Part shown: positions 6,925-14,351 of the stretch, piece by piece | Position numbering within the stretch: position 1 is the stretch's first letter | How the letters are laid out: each line of letters opens with the position of its first letter | NCBI GenBank assembly: GCA_041601535.1 | Contig: JBFIHZ010000061.1 | Span: forward strand, 1-15,930 | Length of the DNA stretch: 15,930 nt | Source: JBFIHZ01 sp041601535 | GTDB taxonomy: Bacteria > Pseudomonadota > Gammaproteobacteria > Xanthomonadales > SZUA-36 | Reading direction: 5' to 3' | Notes under the pieces: model-generated | Told to the model about the DNA's origin: nothing | What the model saw: only the letters and a program-made list of their open reading frames with translations | Databases searched by the model: none | Position numbers and translations under genes: made by a program

Positions 6925-7791
6925 TCAGTACAGGCTGCCGGTGTTGATCACAGGCTGTGCGTTTTCTTCCCCACACAGCACCACCAGAAGATTGCACACC
7001 ATGTTGGCTTTGCGTTCTTCATCCAGCTCAACCACACCTTGCTCCTGCAACTCGGTCAGGGCCATTTTCACCATGCCGACCGCGCCGTCCACGATCTGCC
7101 GGCGGGCTGCCACCACCGCCTGGGCCTGCTGACGCTTCAGCATGGCACTGGCAATTTCCTGCGCGTAGGCCAGATGGCTGATGCGCGCCTCGATCACCTC
7201 CACCCCGGCTTTCTCCAGCCGGTCCTGCACCTCGTCACGCAGCTTTTCGGCGATTTGCTGGGGGTCACTGCGCAAGGCGATCTGGTCGTCGTCATGCGCT
7301 TCATAGGGATAACTGGTGGCCAGGTTTCTCAAGGCCGCCTCCGACTGGATATGTACAAAACTGGAGTAATCATCCACTTCGAATACAGCCTCTGCTGAAT
7401 CCACCACTTTCCATACCACGACAGCAGCGATATCAATGGGATTACCCGAGCTGTCATTCACTTTCAACACCTCGCTCTCGAAATTGCGCACCCGCAAGGA
7501 CACCGCTTCCTTGGAGTAAAACGGGTTGGCCCAGCGCAATCCGGTCTGCCGCACGCTGCCGACATAAGTGCCGAACAACTGCAACACCTTGGCCTGGTTC
7601 GGATGAACCATGAAAAAACCCTTGTAGCAGATGAACACGGCGATGGATAACAGCAGGTAGATCACCGCCATCAGGGGCTCATTGGCTTTGGCTGCCGAGA
7701 TAAACAGCCAGCCCAGCCCCAGCGTGGCCAGCGGCAGAATCGCCAGGGCGAGGTATCCGGAAGCTACACTGCGGGTTTTTTCCTGGATCAT
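6925..7791 (-). CDS. SPFH/band-7 domain membrane protein
   Basis: The 288-aa protein has two closely spaced hydrophobic segments (about residues 12-31 and 38-57) and then a band-7/SPFH domain. The domain begins at the typical segment FFMVHPNQAKVLQLFGTYVGSVRQTGLRW and runs to about residue 245. It includes the long helix region DPQQIAEKLRDEVQDRLEKAGVEVIEARISHL and the alanine-rich stretch ending in RRQIVDGAVGMV. Proteins of this class form oligomeric assemblies on membranes and organise microdomains or regulate proteases. The start is supported by GGGAG a few bases upstream. It is followed by a ribbon-helix-helix gene, and its promoter region carries a 9-bp inverted repeat. No NfeD partner is present in the window, so this is not the common stomatin-NfeD operon. 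A specific role cannot be assigned. Confidence 0.9.
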   Translation of the reverse strand: MIQEKTRSVASGYLALAILPLATLGLGWLFISAAKANEPLMAVIYLLLSIAVFICYKGFFMVHPNQAKVLQLFGTYVGSVRQTGLRWANPFYSKEAVSLRVRNFESEVLKVNDSSGNPIDIAAVVVWKVVDSAEAVFEVDDYSSFVHIQSEAALRNLATSYPYEAHDDDQIALRSDPQQIAEKLRDEVQDRLEKAGVEVIEARISHLAYAQEIASAMLKRQQAQAVVAARRQIVDGAVGMVKMALTELQEQGVVELDEERKANMVCNLLVVLCGEENAQPVINTGSLY

Positions 7792-7801
7792 GATATTTCT
7801 C

Positions 7802-7838
7802 CCATTGATATCATTTAAATATCATTCTTTATCAATGG
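7802..7838. promoter_or_regulatory. Nested palindromes over the start region of the SPFH gene, candidate operator
   Basis: CCATTGATA (7802-7810) and TATCAATGG (7830-7838) are perfect 9-bp inverted repeats 19 nt apart. Within them TGATAT (7806-7811) and ATATCA (7819-7824) form a second inverted repeat, and ATATCATT occurs twice at an 11-bp period (7808, 7819). The block is AT-rich, starts 11 nt before the SPFH start codon and covers where its promoter or leader must lie. The ribbon-helix-helix protein of the same operon is an obvious candidate ligand, but this is inference. Confidence 0.55.
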
Positions 7839-7962
7839 CACTGCTGTCACAAAGTGCAGGAAGTCATGCCCGTGCCGCGCTGGGCCTCTCCGCTGGAGGG
7901 CTTTGGCCGTAACATTCGCCACAGTACGGTATACTGCTGCGTGTCAGGCACAGGAGTACATC

Positions 7963-8739
7963 ATGCGACTCGTTACTCTGATACTGCTGTTATTGCTTCC
8001 GCTGCACTGTTTGGCCGAAAGCGGCCCTCCCTGGATGCGCCACCTGCTGGGCGACCGCGAGTTTTATGAACCGTGGGGTATTGGCATGGATTTTTACACC
8101 ATGGACCAGCAGTACCAGATCAGGCGGCTGCAATTCGATCTACCCGGTATATCCATCGCGGATCCGTCGCAACTGGCGGTGGAAAATGATATCCAGCACC
8201 TGGATATCAAGGGGGACGTGTGGCTCACTCCCTTCCTGAACGTTTTCGTGTTGCTCGGCCGGCTGGATGCCAAAACCATCGTGGACCTGAGCACCGTAAC
8301 GGTTACCGGACTGCCGTTTTCACTCGGCAAATTACCGGTGCATTACGACGGGACGGTATACGGCGCGGGTGCCACCCTGGTCTGGGGTGGCGAGCACTGG
8401 TTCAGTTCGCTAACCGGAACCTGGACAGATGCCAGCCTGAGTGGCGATTTCAGCTCATCGGTTAAAAGCTTTTCCGCACAACCCCGTGTCGGCCTGGTAT
8501 GGGACAAATGGCAGTTCTGGGTGGGTGGTCTGTACCTGGATACCGAGGAAACCCACCGCGGTGTAATTGATTTACCGCTCATCGGCATGGTGCCATTCGA
8601 CGTGGAGCTGGAAGGAGCTGACAAATGGAATACCGCGCTGGGTGCGAGCTACATCTTCAGCCCCAAAACCAGCCTGTCTTTTGAAGTCGGGTTTGGCAAT
8701 CGCGACCACACCCTGTTCAACTTCACCTACCGGTTTTGA
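7963..8739 (+). CDS. Outer-membrane beta-barrel protein, function unknown
   Basis: The 258-aa protein begins with a short signal peptide (MRLVTLILLLLL core), with cleavage expected after residue 18. A cysteine at 16 is not in a proper lipobox. The mature part is a series of alternating polar/hydrophobic strands: the FYTMDQQYQIRRLQFDL strand, LTPFLNVFVLLGRLDAKT, VYGAGATLVWGGEHWFSSLTGTW, WQFWVGGLYLDTEETHRG and a final FNFTYRF. A C-terminal phenylalanine with aromatic residues before it is the usual barrel-assembly signal. The ATG at 7963 has AGGAG 6 nt upstream; an earlier in-frame start would spoil the signal peptide. A TATACT at 7930-7935 may be its -10, without a good -35. The next gene starts directly after its stop, so the two are probably co-translated. 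I do not recognise a named family. Confidence 0.8.
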   Translation: MRLVTLILLLLLPLHCLAESGPPWMRHLLGDREFYEPWGIGMDFYTMDQQYQIRRLQFDLPGISIADPSQLAVENDIQHLDIKGDVWLTPFLNVFVLLGRLDAKTIVDLSTVTVTGLPFSLGKLPVHYDGTVYGAGATLVWGGEHWFSSLTGTWTDASLSGDFSSSVKSFSAQPRVGLVWDKWQFWVGGLYLDTEETHRGVIDLPLIGMVPFDVELEGADKWNTALGASYIFSPKTSLSFEVGFGNRDHTLFNFTYRF

Positions 8740-9711
8740 ATGCGCCGGCCCGGCTTGTACATGCTGGGTTCACATCCTGTTTTGGGTCTGGGCCTGGTTC
8801 TGGGGCTGCTTCTGTCGCCAGGTCTGCAGGCCTATGAAACGGATCAGTTCACCAACCGCCTGCAGCCCATTGCGGACTCCACCGAACTGCTGGACGAACG
8901 GGTAAACCAGGCGCTGGCCGACATCGCAGCGCAGTGGACAGGCCCCCGCGACGACTGGAAATTCGTCAAGCATGTCTTTCACCGCCTGGGCGGTTACCAC
9001 TGGGTGGATCGCATCGAACGCTGGGCCATGAACTCTCCGGACATTGAACGGCTGTCGCATTCGCGCCGGCAATCCGTTTACCGCGGCCACCCACTCTGGG
9101 CCACGCGCTTCGCCGGTTGGTTCGGCGTAGGACCGACCATCAAACTGAACGGCCAGTTGATTGGCTCCGACAAACTGGGCCATTTTTTTTCACAGGGCCG
9201 CAAATTCTATGGCCGTTACCTGAAATCACGTGATGAAGCCCGGGCGGCAGGCCGCTCCGCTTACACGGAACGTGCGCTGTTCGGGCAAATGACCACCGGG
9301 GTGTATTCCAATGCCGACCTGGTGGCCAATTACGAGGGCTACCGTTTTTATCGCAGCCTGTTTGAAGATGGGGTGAACGGCGAAAAGCCGGCGATTTTGC
9401 GCTGGCAGGACGACCACTGGGTGGTGCAAAGGCCCTTTCGCTGGGCTGACCACGTCAACGCCTACTGGGATGAGGCCCTGAACATCAATCATTACGACCG
9501 CTGGTTATTCCCGTACATGCAAGACCGCTTGCTGCAGTTTTGCGATGACTACCAGGCGGCCCCGCAATTGTTCCGGATTGAACACGAGGAACTGCTGCAA
9601 CAGCGCTATGCAGACCTGCAATTACGCGACACTCGCGAACTGCGGCTGGATTCACTGTGCGCCGGCACAACGCCCCCTGGGCCTAAAACGGAGCCGGCGG
9701 CGTCAGGCTGA
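8740..9711 (+). CDS. Uncharacterised exported protein with a DKxGHF motif
   Basis: The 323-aa product has an N-terminal hydrophobic segment (residues 13-29) that reads as a signal peptide with cleavage after LQA at 31. The rest is soluble, rich in aromatic residues and histidines. Two striking segments are SDKLGHFFSQG, with Asp144, Lys145 and His148, and YSNADLVANYEGYRFY at 189-204. D-K-x-G-H-F patterns recur in several envelope families, but I cannot place this protein in one. Its start abuts the stop of the barrel gene (TGAATG) and lacks its own clear ribosome site, so it is likely translated by coupling. An internal ATG at 8761 is an alternative start. The last 29 nt overlap, tail to tail, the end of the convergent hydrolase gene. 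A periplasmic partner of the barrel protein is a plausible inference. Confidence 0.75.
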   Translation: MRRPGLYMLGSHPVLGLGLVLGLLLSPGLQAYETDQFTNRLQPIADSTELLDERVNQALADIAAQWTGPRDDWKFVKHVFHRLGGYHWVDRIERWAMNSPDIERLSHSRRQSVYRGHPLWATRFAGWFGVGPTIKLNGQLIGSDKLGHFFSQGRKFYGRYLKSRDEARAAGRSAYTERALFGQMTTGVYSNADLVANYEGYRFYRSLFEDGVNGEKPAILRWQDDHWVVQRPFRWADHVNAYWDEALNINHYDRWLFPYMQDRLLQFCDDYQAAPQLFRIEHEELLQQRYADLQLRDTRELRLDSLCAGTTPPGPKTEPAASG

Positions 9712-10582
9712 AGCGCGCCTGGTCCAGGGGGTTTTCCAGTATCAGCACCCGCGGGAAATCGGCGTTAAGGTAGGCTTTCACCTCTGCCATCTCGCCCGGC
9801 GGTATATGCACTGCAATCTTGTACGGCGTATCCAGAAACCGCTTGACCAGTTGGCCACCCGGCCCCGGCTGAAAATACCAGAAGGGAATCAGGGCAACAT
9901 CGATATTCATCTTGTCCACGCCAGCGGTTATAAAGTCTTCAAATTCCATCGCCGCGTCACCCAGGTGCAACACGCGCATACCACCGATTTCCACCAGGTG
10001 GCCAAAATTCTGCAGGGCCGCATACTTACCGGTGCCATGACTGAGCACGAATGCGGTGACCTTGACGTCCCCCGAGGTAATCACCTCCGGTATGCCGTAC
10101 TGCGGCTCGATGATCCGGACGCGCGGGCTGTCCAGCACGAAAGAACGGCATTTTTCACGCATCAGGTCCAGCACCTGGGCCGACGAGGCAAATTGTGTCG
10201 TGGTGCTTTTCTGTAAAAAGGAACAGGCATAATACGGTTGGTTGTGATCGTGATGCTGGTGGCTGGCCAGCGCCAGCTGAACGCCGGCAAACGGCCCTGC
10301 GACCTGCTCGTAAAGGCTGGCAAACTCATCCGGCAATCCGCCGTAAACCGAGTACGGCTCCACCACCAGACCATCAATCATCACCCGGTTGCTGCCACCG
10401 TCAGACAGGATCACACCTTCATTGGCCAACTGGGTGACAATGACATCCGCCCGCAACGTTCCGGCCGACAGGCCCAGAACCGCCATGACCAGGCTGATCA
10501 GCCCCGCGGCCAATACACCCGGAGCCTTCAGGCCCGGGGCCATTGCACGACACTTACCGCCTGTCAGGACGCTGCACGGCAT
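9683..10582 (-). CDS. Exported metallo-beta-lactamase-fold hydrolase
   Basis: The protein is 299 aa from the ATG at 10582, which has GAGGAG 9 nt upstream; an ATG at 10543 would remove 13 residues and has a poorer site. An N-terminal hydrophobic segment (about 22-40) ending near LRA suggests export or membrane anchoring. The metal-binding signature HQHHDH is at 108-113. Further candidate ligands are the His of VLSHGTG, the Asp of VLHLGDAAMEF and the His of IAVHIPPGEM. This is the UlaG/RNase Z-like fold with a two-metal centre, and the substrate is unknown. It lies last in a kdkA-GNAT-hydrolase run, overlapping the end of the acetyltransferase gene by 29 nt if the 10582 start is right. The overlap with the convergent gene at its 3' end is another 29 nt. 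Confidence 0.85.
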   Translation of the reverse strand: MPCSVLTGGKCRAMAPGLKAPGVLAAGLISLVMAVLGLSAGTLRADVIVTQLANEGVILSDGGSNRVMIDGLVVEPYSVYGGLPDEFASLYEQVAGPFAGVQLALASHQHHDHNQPYYACSFLQKSTTTQFASSAQVLDLMREKCRSFVLDSPRVRIIEPQYGIPEVITSGDVKVTAFVLSHGTGKYAALQNFGHLVEIGGMRVLHLGDAAMEFEDFITAGVDKMNIDVALIPFWYFQPGPGGQLVKRFLDTPYKIAVHIPPGEMAEVKAYLNADFPRVLILENPLDQARFSLTPPAPF

Positions 10583-11165
10583 AACGCACGACTCCTCGTT
10601 CTGATCCTTCGCCGGTGAAGACAAAACCGTTTTTCTTCATCACCCGAATGGATTGTTGTAGATGGGGCAGGGTTTCAGCACAAACCTCGACCACGTTCTG
10701 ATGGCTGAAAGCCCAGTTTACAAGCCGCTCAACGGCTTCACTGGCATATCCCTGGTTGCGATACTGGCTAAGCACAGAATATCCAATTTCCACTGAACCT
10801 GCCGCATCCGCGCGGCCTTTAAAACCGCAAATGCCCATGACTTCACGGCCGCCATGTTGTTCCGCCAGCAAGTACCAGAATGACCAGCCTTGCATGCCGG
10901 GCTCGGCCAGCTGGCGCAGAGCGAATTCCATCGGCTCACGGTCATATAAATCCGGCGGCCAGTTATCCGGCACCCGGGCACCCAGCAAGGCAGCCAGCGG
11001 TTCCGCCCCTCGCAGGTCGGCTTCGACCAGCAAGGTGTTCGCCGCCACCAGCAGCATGCGCCGGGATTCCAGGGTGCGCAACAAGTGGCCCGGCGTGTGC
11101 GCCGGTTCCGCGCTGTAACGCGGTTCCGTTTTATGGCTGACTTTGTTTTTCCTTCTCCAGGCCAT
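10554..11165 (-). CDS. GNAT-family N-acetyltransferase
   Basis: This 203-aa protein has the GNAT fold that transfers an acetyl group from acetyl-CoA to an amine. The acetyl-CoA binding segment is visible near residues 137-150 (SQYRNQGYASEAVERLVNWAF, of which Q/R-x-x-G-x-A is the key pattern). It follows the strand GSVEIGYSVL. The later IRVMKKNGFVFTGEG segment is the usual C-terminal motif. This overall layout is typical of RimJ/RimL-like enzymes that act on protein N-termini or small amines, and the substrate is unknown. I chose the ATG at 11165 because GGAG lies 9 nt before it; a TTG three codons upstream is less likely. It begins 15 nt after the Kdo kinase stop and overlaps the following hydrolase gene, so all three are probably co-transcribed. 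Confidence 0.88.
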   Translation of the reverse strand: MAWRRKNKVSHKTEPRYSAEPAHTPGHLLRTLESRRMLLVAANTLLVEADLRGAEPLAALLGARVPDNWPPDLYDREPMEFALRQLAEPGMQGWSFWYLLAEQHGGREVMGICGFKGRADAAGSVEIGYSVLSQYRNQGYASEAVERLVNWAFSHQNVVEVCAETLPHLQQSIRVMKKNGFVFTGEGSERGVVRYAVQRPDRR

Positions 11166-11180
11166 CACCAGCAACTCCAG

Positions 11181-11933
11181 TCAATTGCCCTCATTGTAAC
11201 CGTCCAGCAGCCGGTTCCAGCAGGCCGTAAGCTCCGGCTGTCGCGACTCTGGCCAGAGTTTTGTCAATGAACGGTGCAATCGGTTCAAATTATTTTGCCG
11301 GGCGCGGCCGGAAGGCCGCTGACGCGCACCTGCACGATCAAAATCAATCAGCCAGACCGGGTCCACCTGCGCCCGATTTTGTCCACCTCCGGCTGACTCG
11401 CCGGTGAGCAAAATATTGCGCGCGTTGAGGTCCGGGTGACTGATGCCTGCCCGATGAAACCGCCGGATGCACCGGCCAACCGCGGGCCAGGCGGGATCAT
11501 CCTCCGCCAGCGTTCCAATGGCATCGGCCAGGGCGGCAGCCGGTTCAATACGCTGCATCAACAACGCCCCAGTGTAGTACAGGCCCTGGCGTGTGCATTG
11601 CGCCGCAATCGGCCGGGGGACGGGCAGCCCCAGTTGCAGCATGTGCGCTAACAACAGGGCTTCAGCCAAAGGCCTGGATCGCCGGTAGCCGGTGAACAGG
11701 TAGCGGTCATGGCTGAACCTGGCAGCCCAGCCGCCACGCAGGTAGGGCCGTAATACCGCCGGCCCGAAGGGGCCGTCCAGCAGCAAGGTACGTCCGCGGC
11801 CGGTCGCAGCGCCGACAACACAGCCCTGCTCCTGCCAGTAGTGCGGATCGAACCAGTTCGGGTCCGGCCGCTCCAAGCGGTCTGCATCATACGCCATCGC
11901 CCGGCCGCGGCTGTGACAAAACTCCAGTTTCAT
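11181..11933 (-). CDS. kdkA: 3-deoxy-D-manno-octulosonic acid (Kdo) kinase
   Basis: The 250-aa protein matches the KdkA group of the WaaP-like lipopolysaccharide kinases, which phosphorylate Kdo on the lipid A-Kdo precursor at the inner face of the cytoplasmic membrane. Kinase motifs are present: HPDLNARN with His166, catalytic Asp168 and Asn173, and the metal-binding Asp197 in LIDFDRAG. The N-terminal WFDPHYW and GRGRTLLLDGPFGPAVLRPYLRGG (residues 27-70, with the glycine-rich strand pair) and the basic RYLFTGYRRSRPLAEA stretch are typical. The start is uncertain: an ATG at 11933 follows a GTG at 11936, and neither has a good ribosome site. It is first in a three-gene run and divergent from a heptosyltransferase-like gene, which fits inner-core assembly. 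A KdkA-type kinase suggests a single, phosphorylated Kdo in this organism's core. Confidence 0.88.
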   Translation of the reverse strand: MKLEFCHSRGRAMAYDADRLERPDPNWFDPHYWQEQGCVVGAATGRGRTLLLDGPFGPAVLRPYLRGGWAARFSHDRYLFTGYRRSRPLAEALLLAHMLQLGLPVPRPIAAQCTRQGLYYTGALLMQRIEPAAALADAIGTLAEDDPAWPAVGRCIRRFHRAGISHPDLNARNILLTGESAGGGQNRAQVDPVWLIDFDRAGARQRPSGRARQNNLNRLHRSLTKLWPESRQPELTACWNRLLDGYNEGN

Positions 11934-12073
11934 CACGCCACGCCGTGTGCGCCAGCCGCACCAGCCGCCCGTCGGACGGATGATGGCCAGGTCACAACAG
12001 TGATTTGCGTCCGCAAGCAGATTTTACCCTGATTCACCGGTTACACTCTGTCCTGTTCTGATTTATGCCAGGC

Positions 12074-12104
12074 GTGCCAGGTTTGGCTTCCAAACCGCTG
12101 GCAC
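12074..12104. other. Strong stem-loop in the kdkA/glycosyltransferase intergenic region
   Basis: GTGCCAGGTTTGG (12074-12086) pairs with CCAAAC (12090-12095) and CTGGCAC (12098-12104), giving a 13-bp stem with a two-base CG bulge and a CTT loop. No T-run follows on either strand, so a terminator is unlikely. It lies 55 nt before the glycosyltransferase start and could be part of its leader or an operator. The rest of the 226-nt gap shows no clear promoter. Confidence 0.5.
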
Positions 12105-12159
12105 AATTGGCGCGGCATAGTGTGAAGCTGGTCCATACCGGCGTCAACGTGGAGATTCA

Positions 12160-13221
12160 ATGCAGCTGCCAGCAGCCCCCGCATCGATATGTATCCTGCG
12201 CCTGTCGGCCCTGGGCGATGTCACCCACGTGTTGCCGCTGGTGCAGCGCCTGGGTGAGCATTGGCCCGGGACCCATATCACCTGGATCATTGGCAAAGCC
12301 GAGCACCGCCTGTTGCAGGGGCTGCAAGGCGTAGAGTTTATCGTGTTTGACAAGCGGGGTGGCTGGCCGGCCATACGGGCCCTGCGGCAGGCACTGAAGA
12401 ACCGCCGGTTTGACCTTTTACTGCACATGCAGGTGGCAGCGCGCGCCAACCTGCTGAGCCGCTTGATCAAAGCACCTGTGCGTATTGGCTGGAACCGTGA
12501 ACGTTCCCGTGACCTGCACCACTGGTTCATCAACCGGCAGGTGGCCCATGTGCCGTTCCAGCACCAGACGGAAGCGTTCCTGGAGTTTGCCAATACGCTG
12601 GGTCTGCCGGCTGCGCCACCGCGCTGGAACCTGCCGATTGAGCCCGCGGCACAGCAGTGGGCCAGAGCGCAGGTACCGGTGGACCAGCCACTGTTGGTGA
12701 TCAGTCCCTGTTCCAGCCACGCCCGGCGCAACTGGCCAGCCGAGCGCCATGCAGCGGTGGCGGATGTCGCCCAGCAGCAACTGGGCATGCAGGTGGTATT
12801 GTTCGGCGGCCCGAGCCAGCTGGAACATGAAACCGCCGCGGCCATTGAGCAGTGCATGACCCGGCCGTGCACCAACCTGGTTGGAAAAGACACGCTGGAG
12901 CAATCCAAGGCCATGCTGGCCCGGGCGGACCTGTTGATCTCGCCGGACTCCGGCCCGGTGCATATCGCATCAGCTCTTGGCACCCCGGTACTGGGCCTGT
13001 ATGCCGCCACCTGGTCCCGCCGCTCCGGCCCGTACAACAGCCTGCCACTGTGCGTCGACCGGTTTGCCGAAGCGGCGCGGCGCTTCCGTCAGTGCGAGCC
13101 GGAGGCCCTGCGCTGGGGCACACGCATTGAAGAACCCGGCGTAATGGACCTGATCAGCGTCGAGGATGTCATCGAGAAGATGCGGCATTGGCACGCTGCC
13201 CGCCAGGCTGAGAGCCGCTGA
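12160..13221 (+). CDS. Family 9 glycosyltransferase, heptosyltransferase-like
   Basis: This 353-aa enzyme belongs to the GT9 family, which transfers heptose from ADP-heptose to the lipopolysaccharide inner core at the cytoplasmic face of the inner membrane. The N-terminal LRLSALGDVTHVLP has Asp20 at the place of the proposed catalytic base Asp13 of WaaC. The donor-binding signature is in the C-terminal half: SPDSGPVHIASALGTPVLGLYA followed by RRSGPYN (residues roughly 266-295). The start is supported by GGAG 5 nt upstream. It lies divergent from kdkA and convergent with the agt-like gene, 26 nt away, which fits an envelope-glycolipid neighbourhood. I cannot tell WaaC from WaaF or a related GT9 by eye. 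No ADP-heptose synthesis gene is in the window. Confidence 0.88.
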   Translation: MQLPAAPASICILRLSALGDVTHVLPLVQRLGEHWPGTHITWIIGKAEHRLLQGLQGVEFIVFDKRGGWPAIRALRQALKNRRFDLLLHMQVAARANLLSRLIKAPVRIGWNRERSRDLHHWFINRQVAHVPFQHQTEAFLEFANTLGLPAAPPRWNLPIEPAAQQWARAQVPVDQPLLVISPCSSHARRNWPAERHAAVADVAQQQLGMQVVLFGGPSQLEHETAAAIEQCMTRPCTNLVGKDTLEQSKAMLARADLLISPDSGPVHIASALGTPVLGLYAATWSRRSGPYNSLPLCVDRFAEAARRFRQCEPEALRWGTRIEEPGVMDLISVEDVIEKMRHWHAARQAESR

Positions 13222-13247
13222 CCCGTAAATATTTGCTACGCTGCTGT

Positions 13248-14351
13248 TCAGGCCTGGGAGGCGTCGAGGGCGTGCCGCTGGTCGCCAGCAGCCAGTGTCA
13301 TTTCACAGCGCGGAACGCTTCTGTCGGCAATATCGGGAGGACTGCCCTGTTCATTGCCGGGAACTTTCTGAAAGCCTAGAAACAATTCTGTGGAACGCTG
13401 CCAGCTATGCTCCCAGGCCCGCTCAATACAGGCTTCTGGCTGCAAGCTCAAAGCACGGAAGATCGCCGCCCGCAGATCTTCGTCCATCGCGCCCGTGCTG
13501 CCCTCGGTAAGGACATCCTGTGGCCCCGGGACGGGAAAGGCAGCTACCGGAACACCGCAGGCCATCGCCTCCAGCATCACCAGCCCAAGCGTATCGGTAC
13601 GGCTGGGAAACACAAACACATCAGCCGCAGATAACAACCCGGCCAGTTCCCGGCCATGCCGGGCGCCAAGAAAATGCGCCCGGGGATACGCGCTTTGCAG
13701 GCGCGGCAAATCCGGGCCATCACCCACCACCACCTGGCTGCCTGGCAAATCCAGAGAAAGGAAATCATCCAGGCCTTTCTCCACCGCCACCCGCCCCATG
13801 TACATTGAAATTGGCCGGGGCAGGGCCAGTGCATGCTTGCCTCGCGGTCTGAACAACGCTGTGTCCACTGCGCCCGGCCAGATCTCCAGATGGCCGAAGC
13901 CTTTTTCCTGCAACAGTCTTTTCTGGGTAGCCGTGCGTACCAGGGTGGTGTGCGCGGCGCTGTGGAAGTGGCGCAGCACGGCGTAACTGGCAGACAGGGG
14001 AACGGGCGCACGCATGCGGATGTATTCCGGGAACCGGGTGTGGTACGACGAGGCAAACGGAAACCGGTGGCGTCTGCACCAGGCCCGCGCGGCCCAGCCG
14101 AGCGGGCCTTCAGTGCTGATGTGCAGGGCATCGGGACGAATGTTGTCCAGTTGGCGTGCCACCTCCCGCCCCGCTCCCAATGAAAGGCGGATCTCCGGGT
14201 ACCCCGGACACGCCATGGTGCGAAAATCACCCGGCGTTATCATGCGCACCTGGTGACCCAGACTCATCAGATACGAACGGGTATTGCGCATGGAGGTGAC
14301 CACGCCATTGACCTGTGGCGCCCAGGCATCGGAAACGATAACCAGCTTCAT
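13248..14351 (-). CDS. agt: GT4 glycosyltransferase, probable diacylglycerol glycosyltransferase
   Basis: The 367-aa protein is a GT4-type retaining glycosyltransferase with a GT-B fold. The acceptor half starts with the typical VIVSDAWAPQVNGVVTS. The donor half has GRVAVEKGLDDFL and SRTDTLGLVMLEAMACGVPV, with Asp253 and Glu261 as the E-x7-E pair (first residue Asp instead of Glu). It resembles MgtA-like and Agt enzymes. Its ATG overlaps the stop of the phosphoesterase gene by four bases (ATGA), so the two are made together. In marine bacteria and rhizobia an adjacent plcP-agt pair replaces phospholipids with glycolipids when phosphate is low: PlcP makes diacylglycerol and Agt glycosylates it. 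The Pho-type promoter upstream supports that reading. The sugar added cannot be told. The last ~40 residues form an unusual polar tail. Confidence 0.85.
   Translation of the reverse strand: MKLVIVSDAWAPQVNGVVTSMRNTRSYLMSLGHQVRMITPGDFRTMACPGYPEIRLSLGAGREVARQLDNIRPDALHISTEGPLGWAARAWCRRHRFPFASSYHTRFPEYIRMRAPVPLSASYAVLRHFHSAAHTTLVRTATQKRLLQEKGFGHLEIWPGAVDTALFRPRGKHALALPRPISMYMGRVAVEKGLDDFLSLDLPGSQVVVGDGPDLPRLQSAYPRAHFLGARHGRELAGLLSAADVFVFPSRTDTLGLVMLEAMACGVPVAAFPVPGPQDVLTEGSTGAMDEDLRAAIFRALSLQPEACIERAWEHSWQRSTELFLGFQKVPGNEQGSPPDIADRSVPRCEMTLAAGDQRHALDASQA

Noticed and set aside
12144..13037. Open frame of 297 codons antisense to the GT9 gene
   Set aside because: The plus-strand frame has all GT9 motifs; the antisense product is a low-complexity Arg/Ser/Cys-rich translation.
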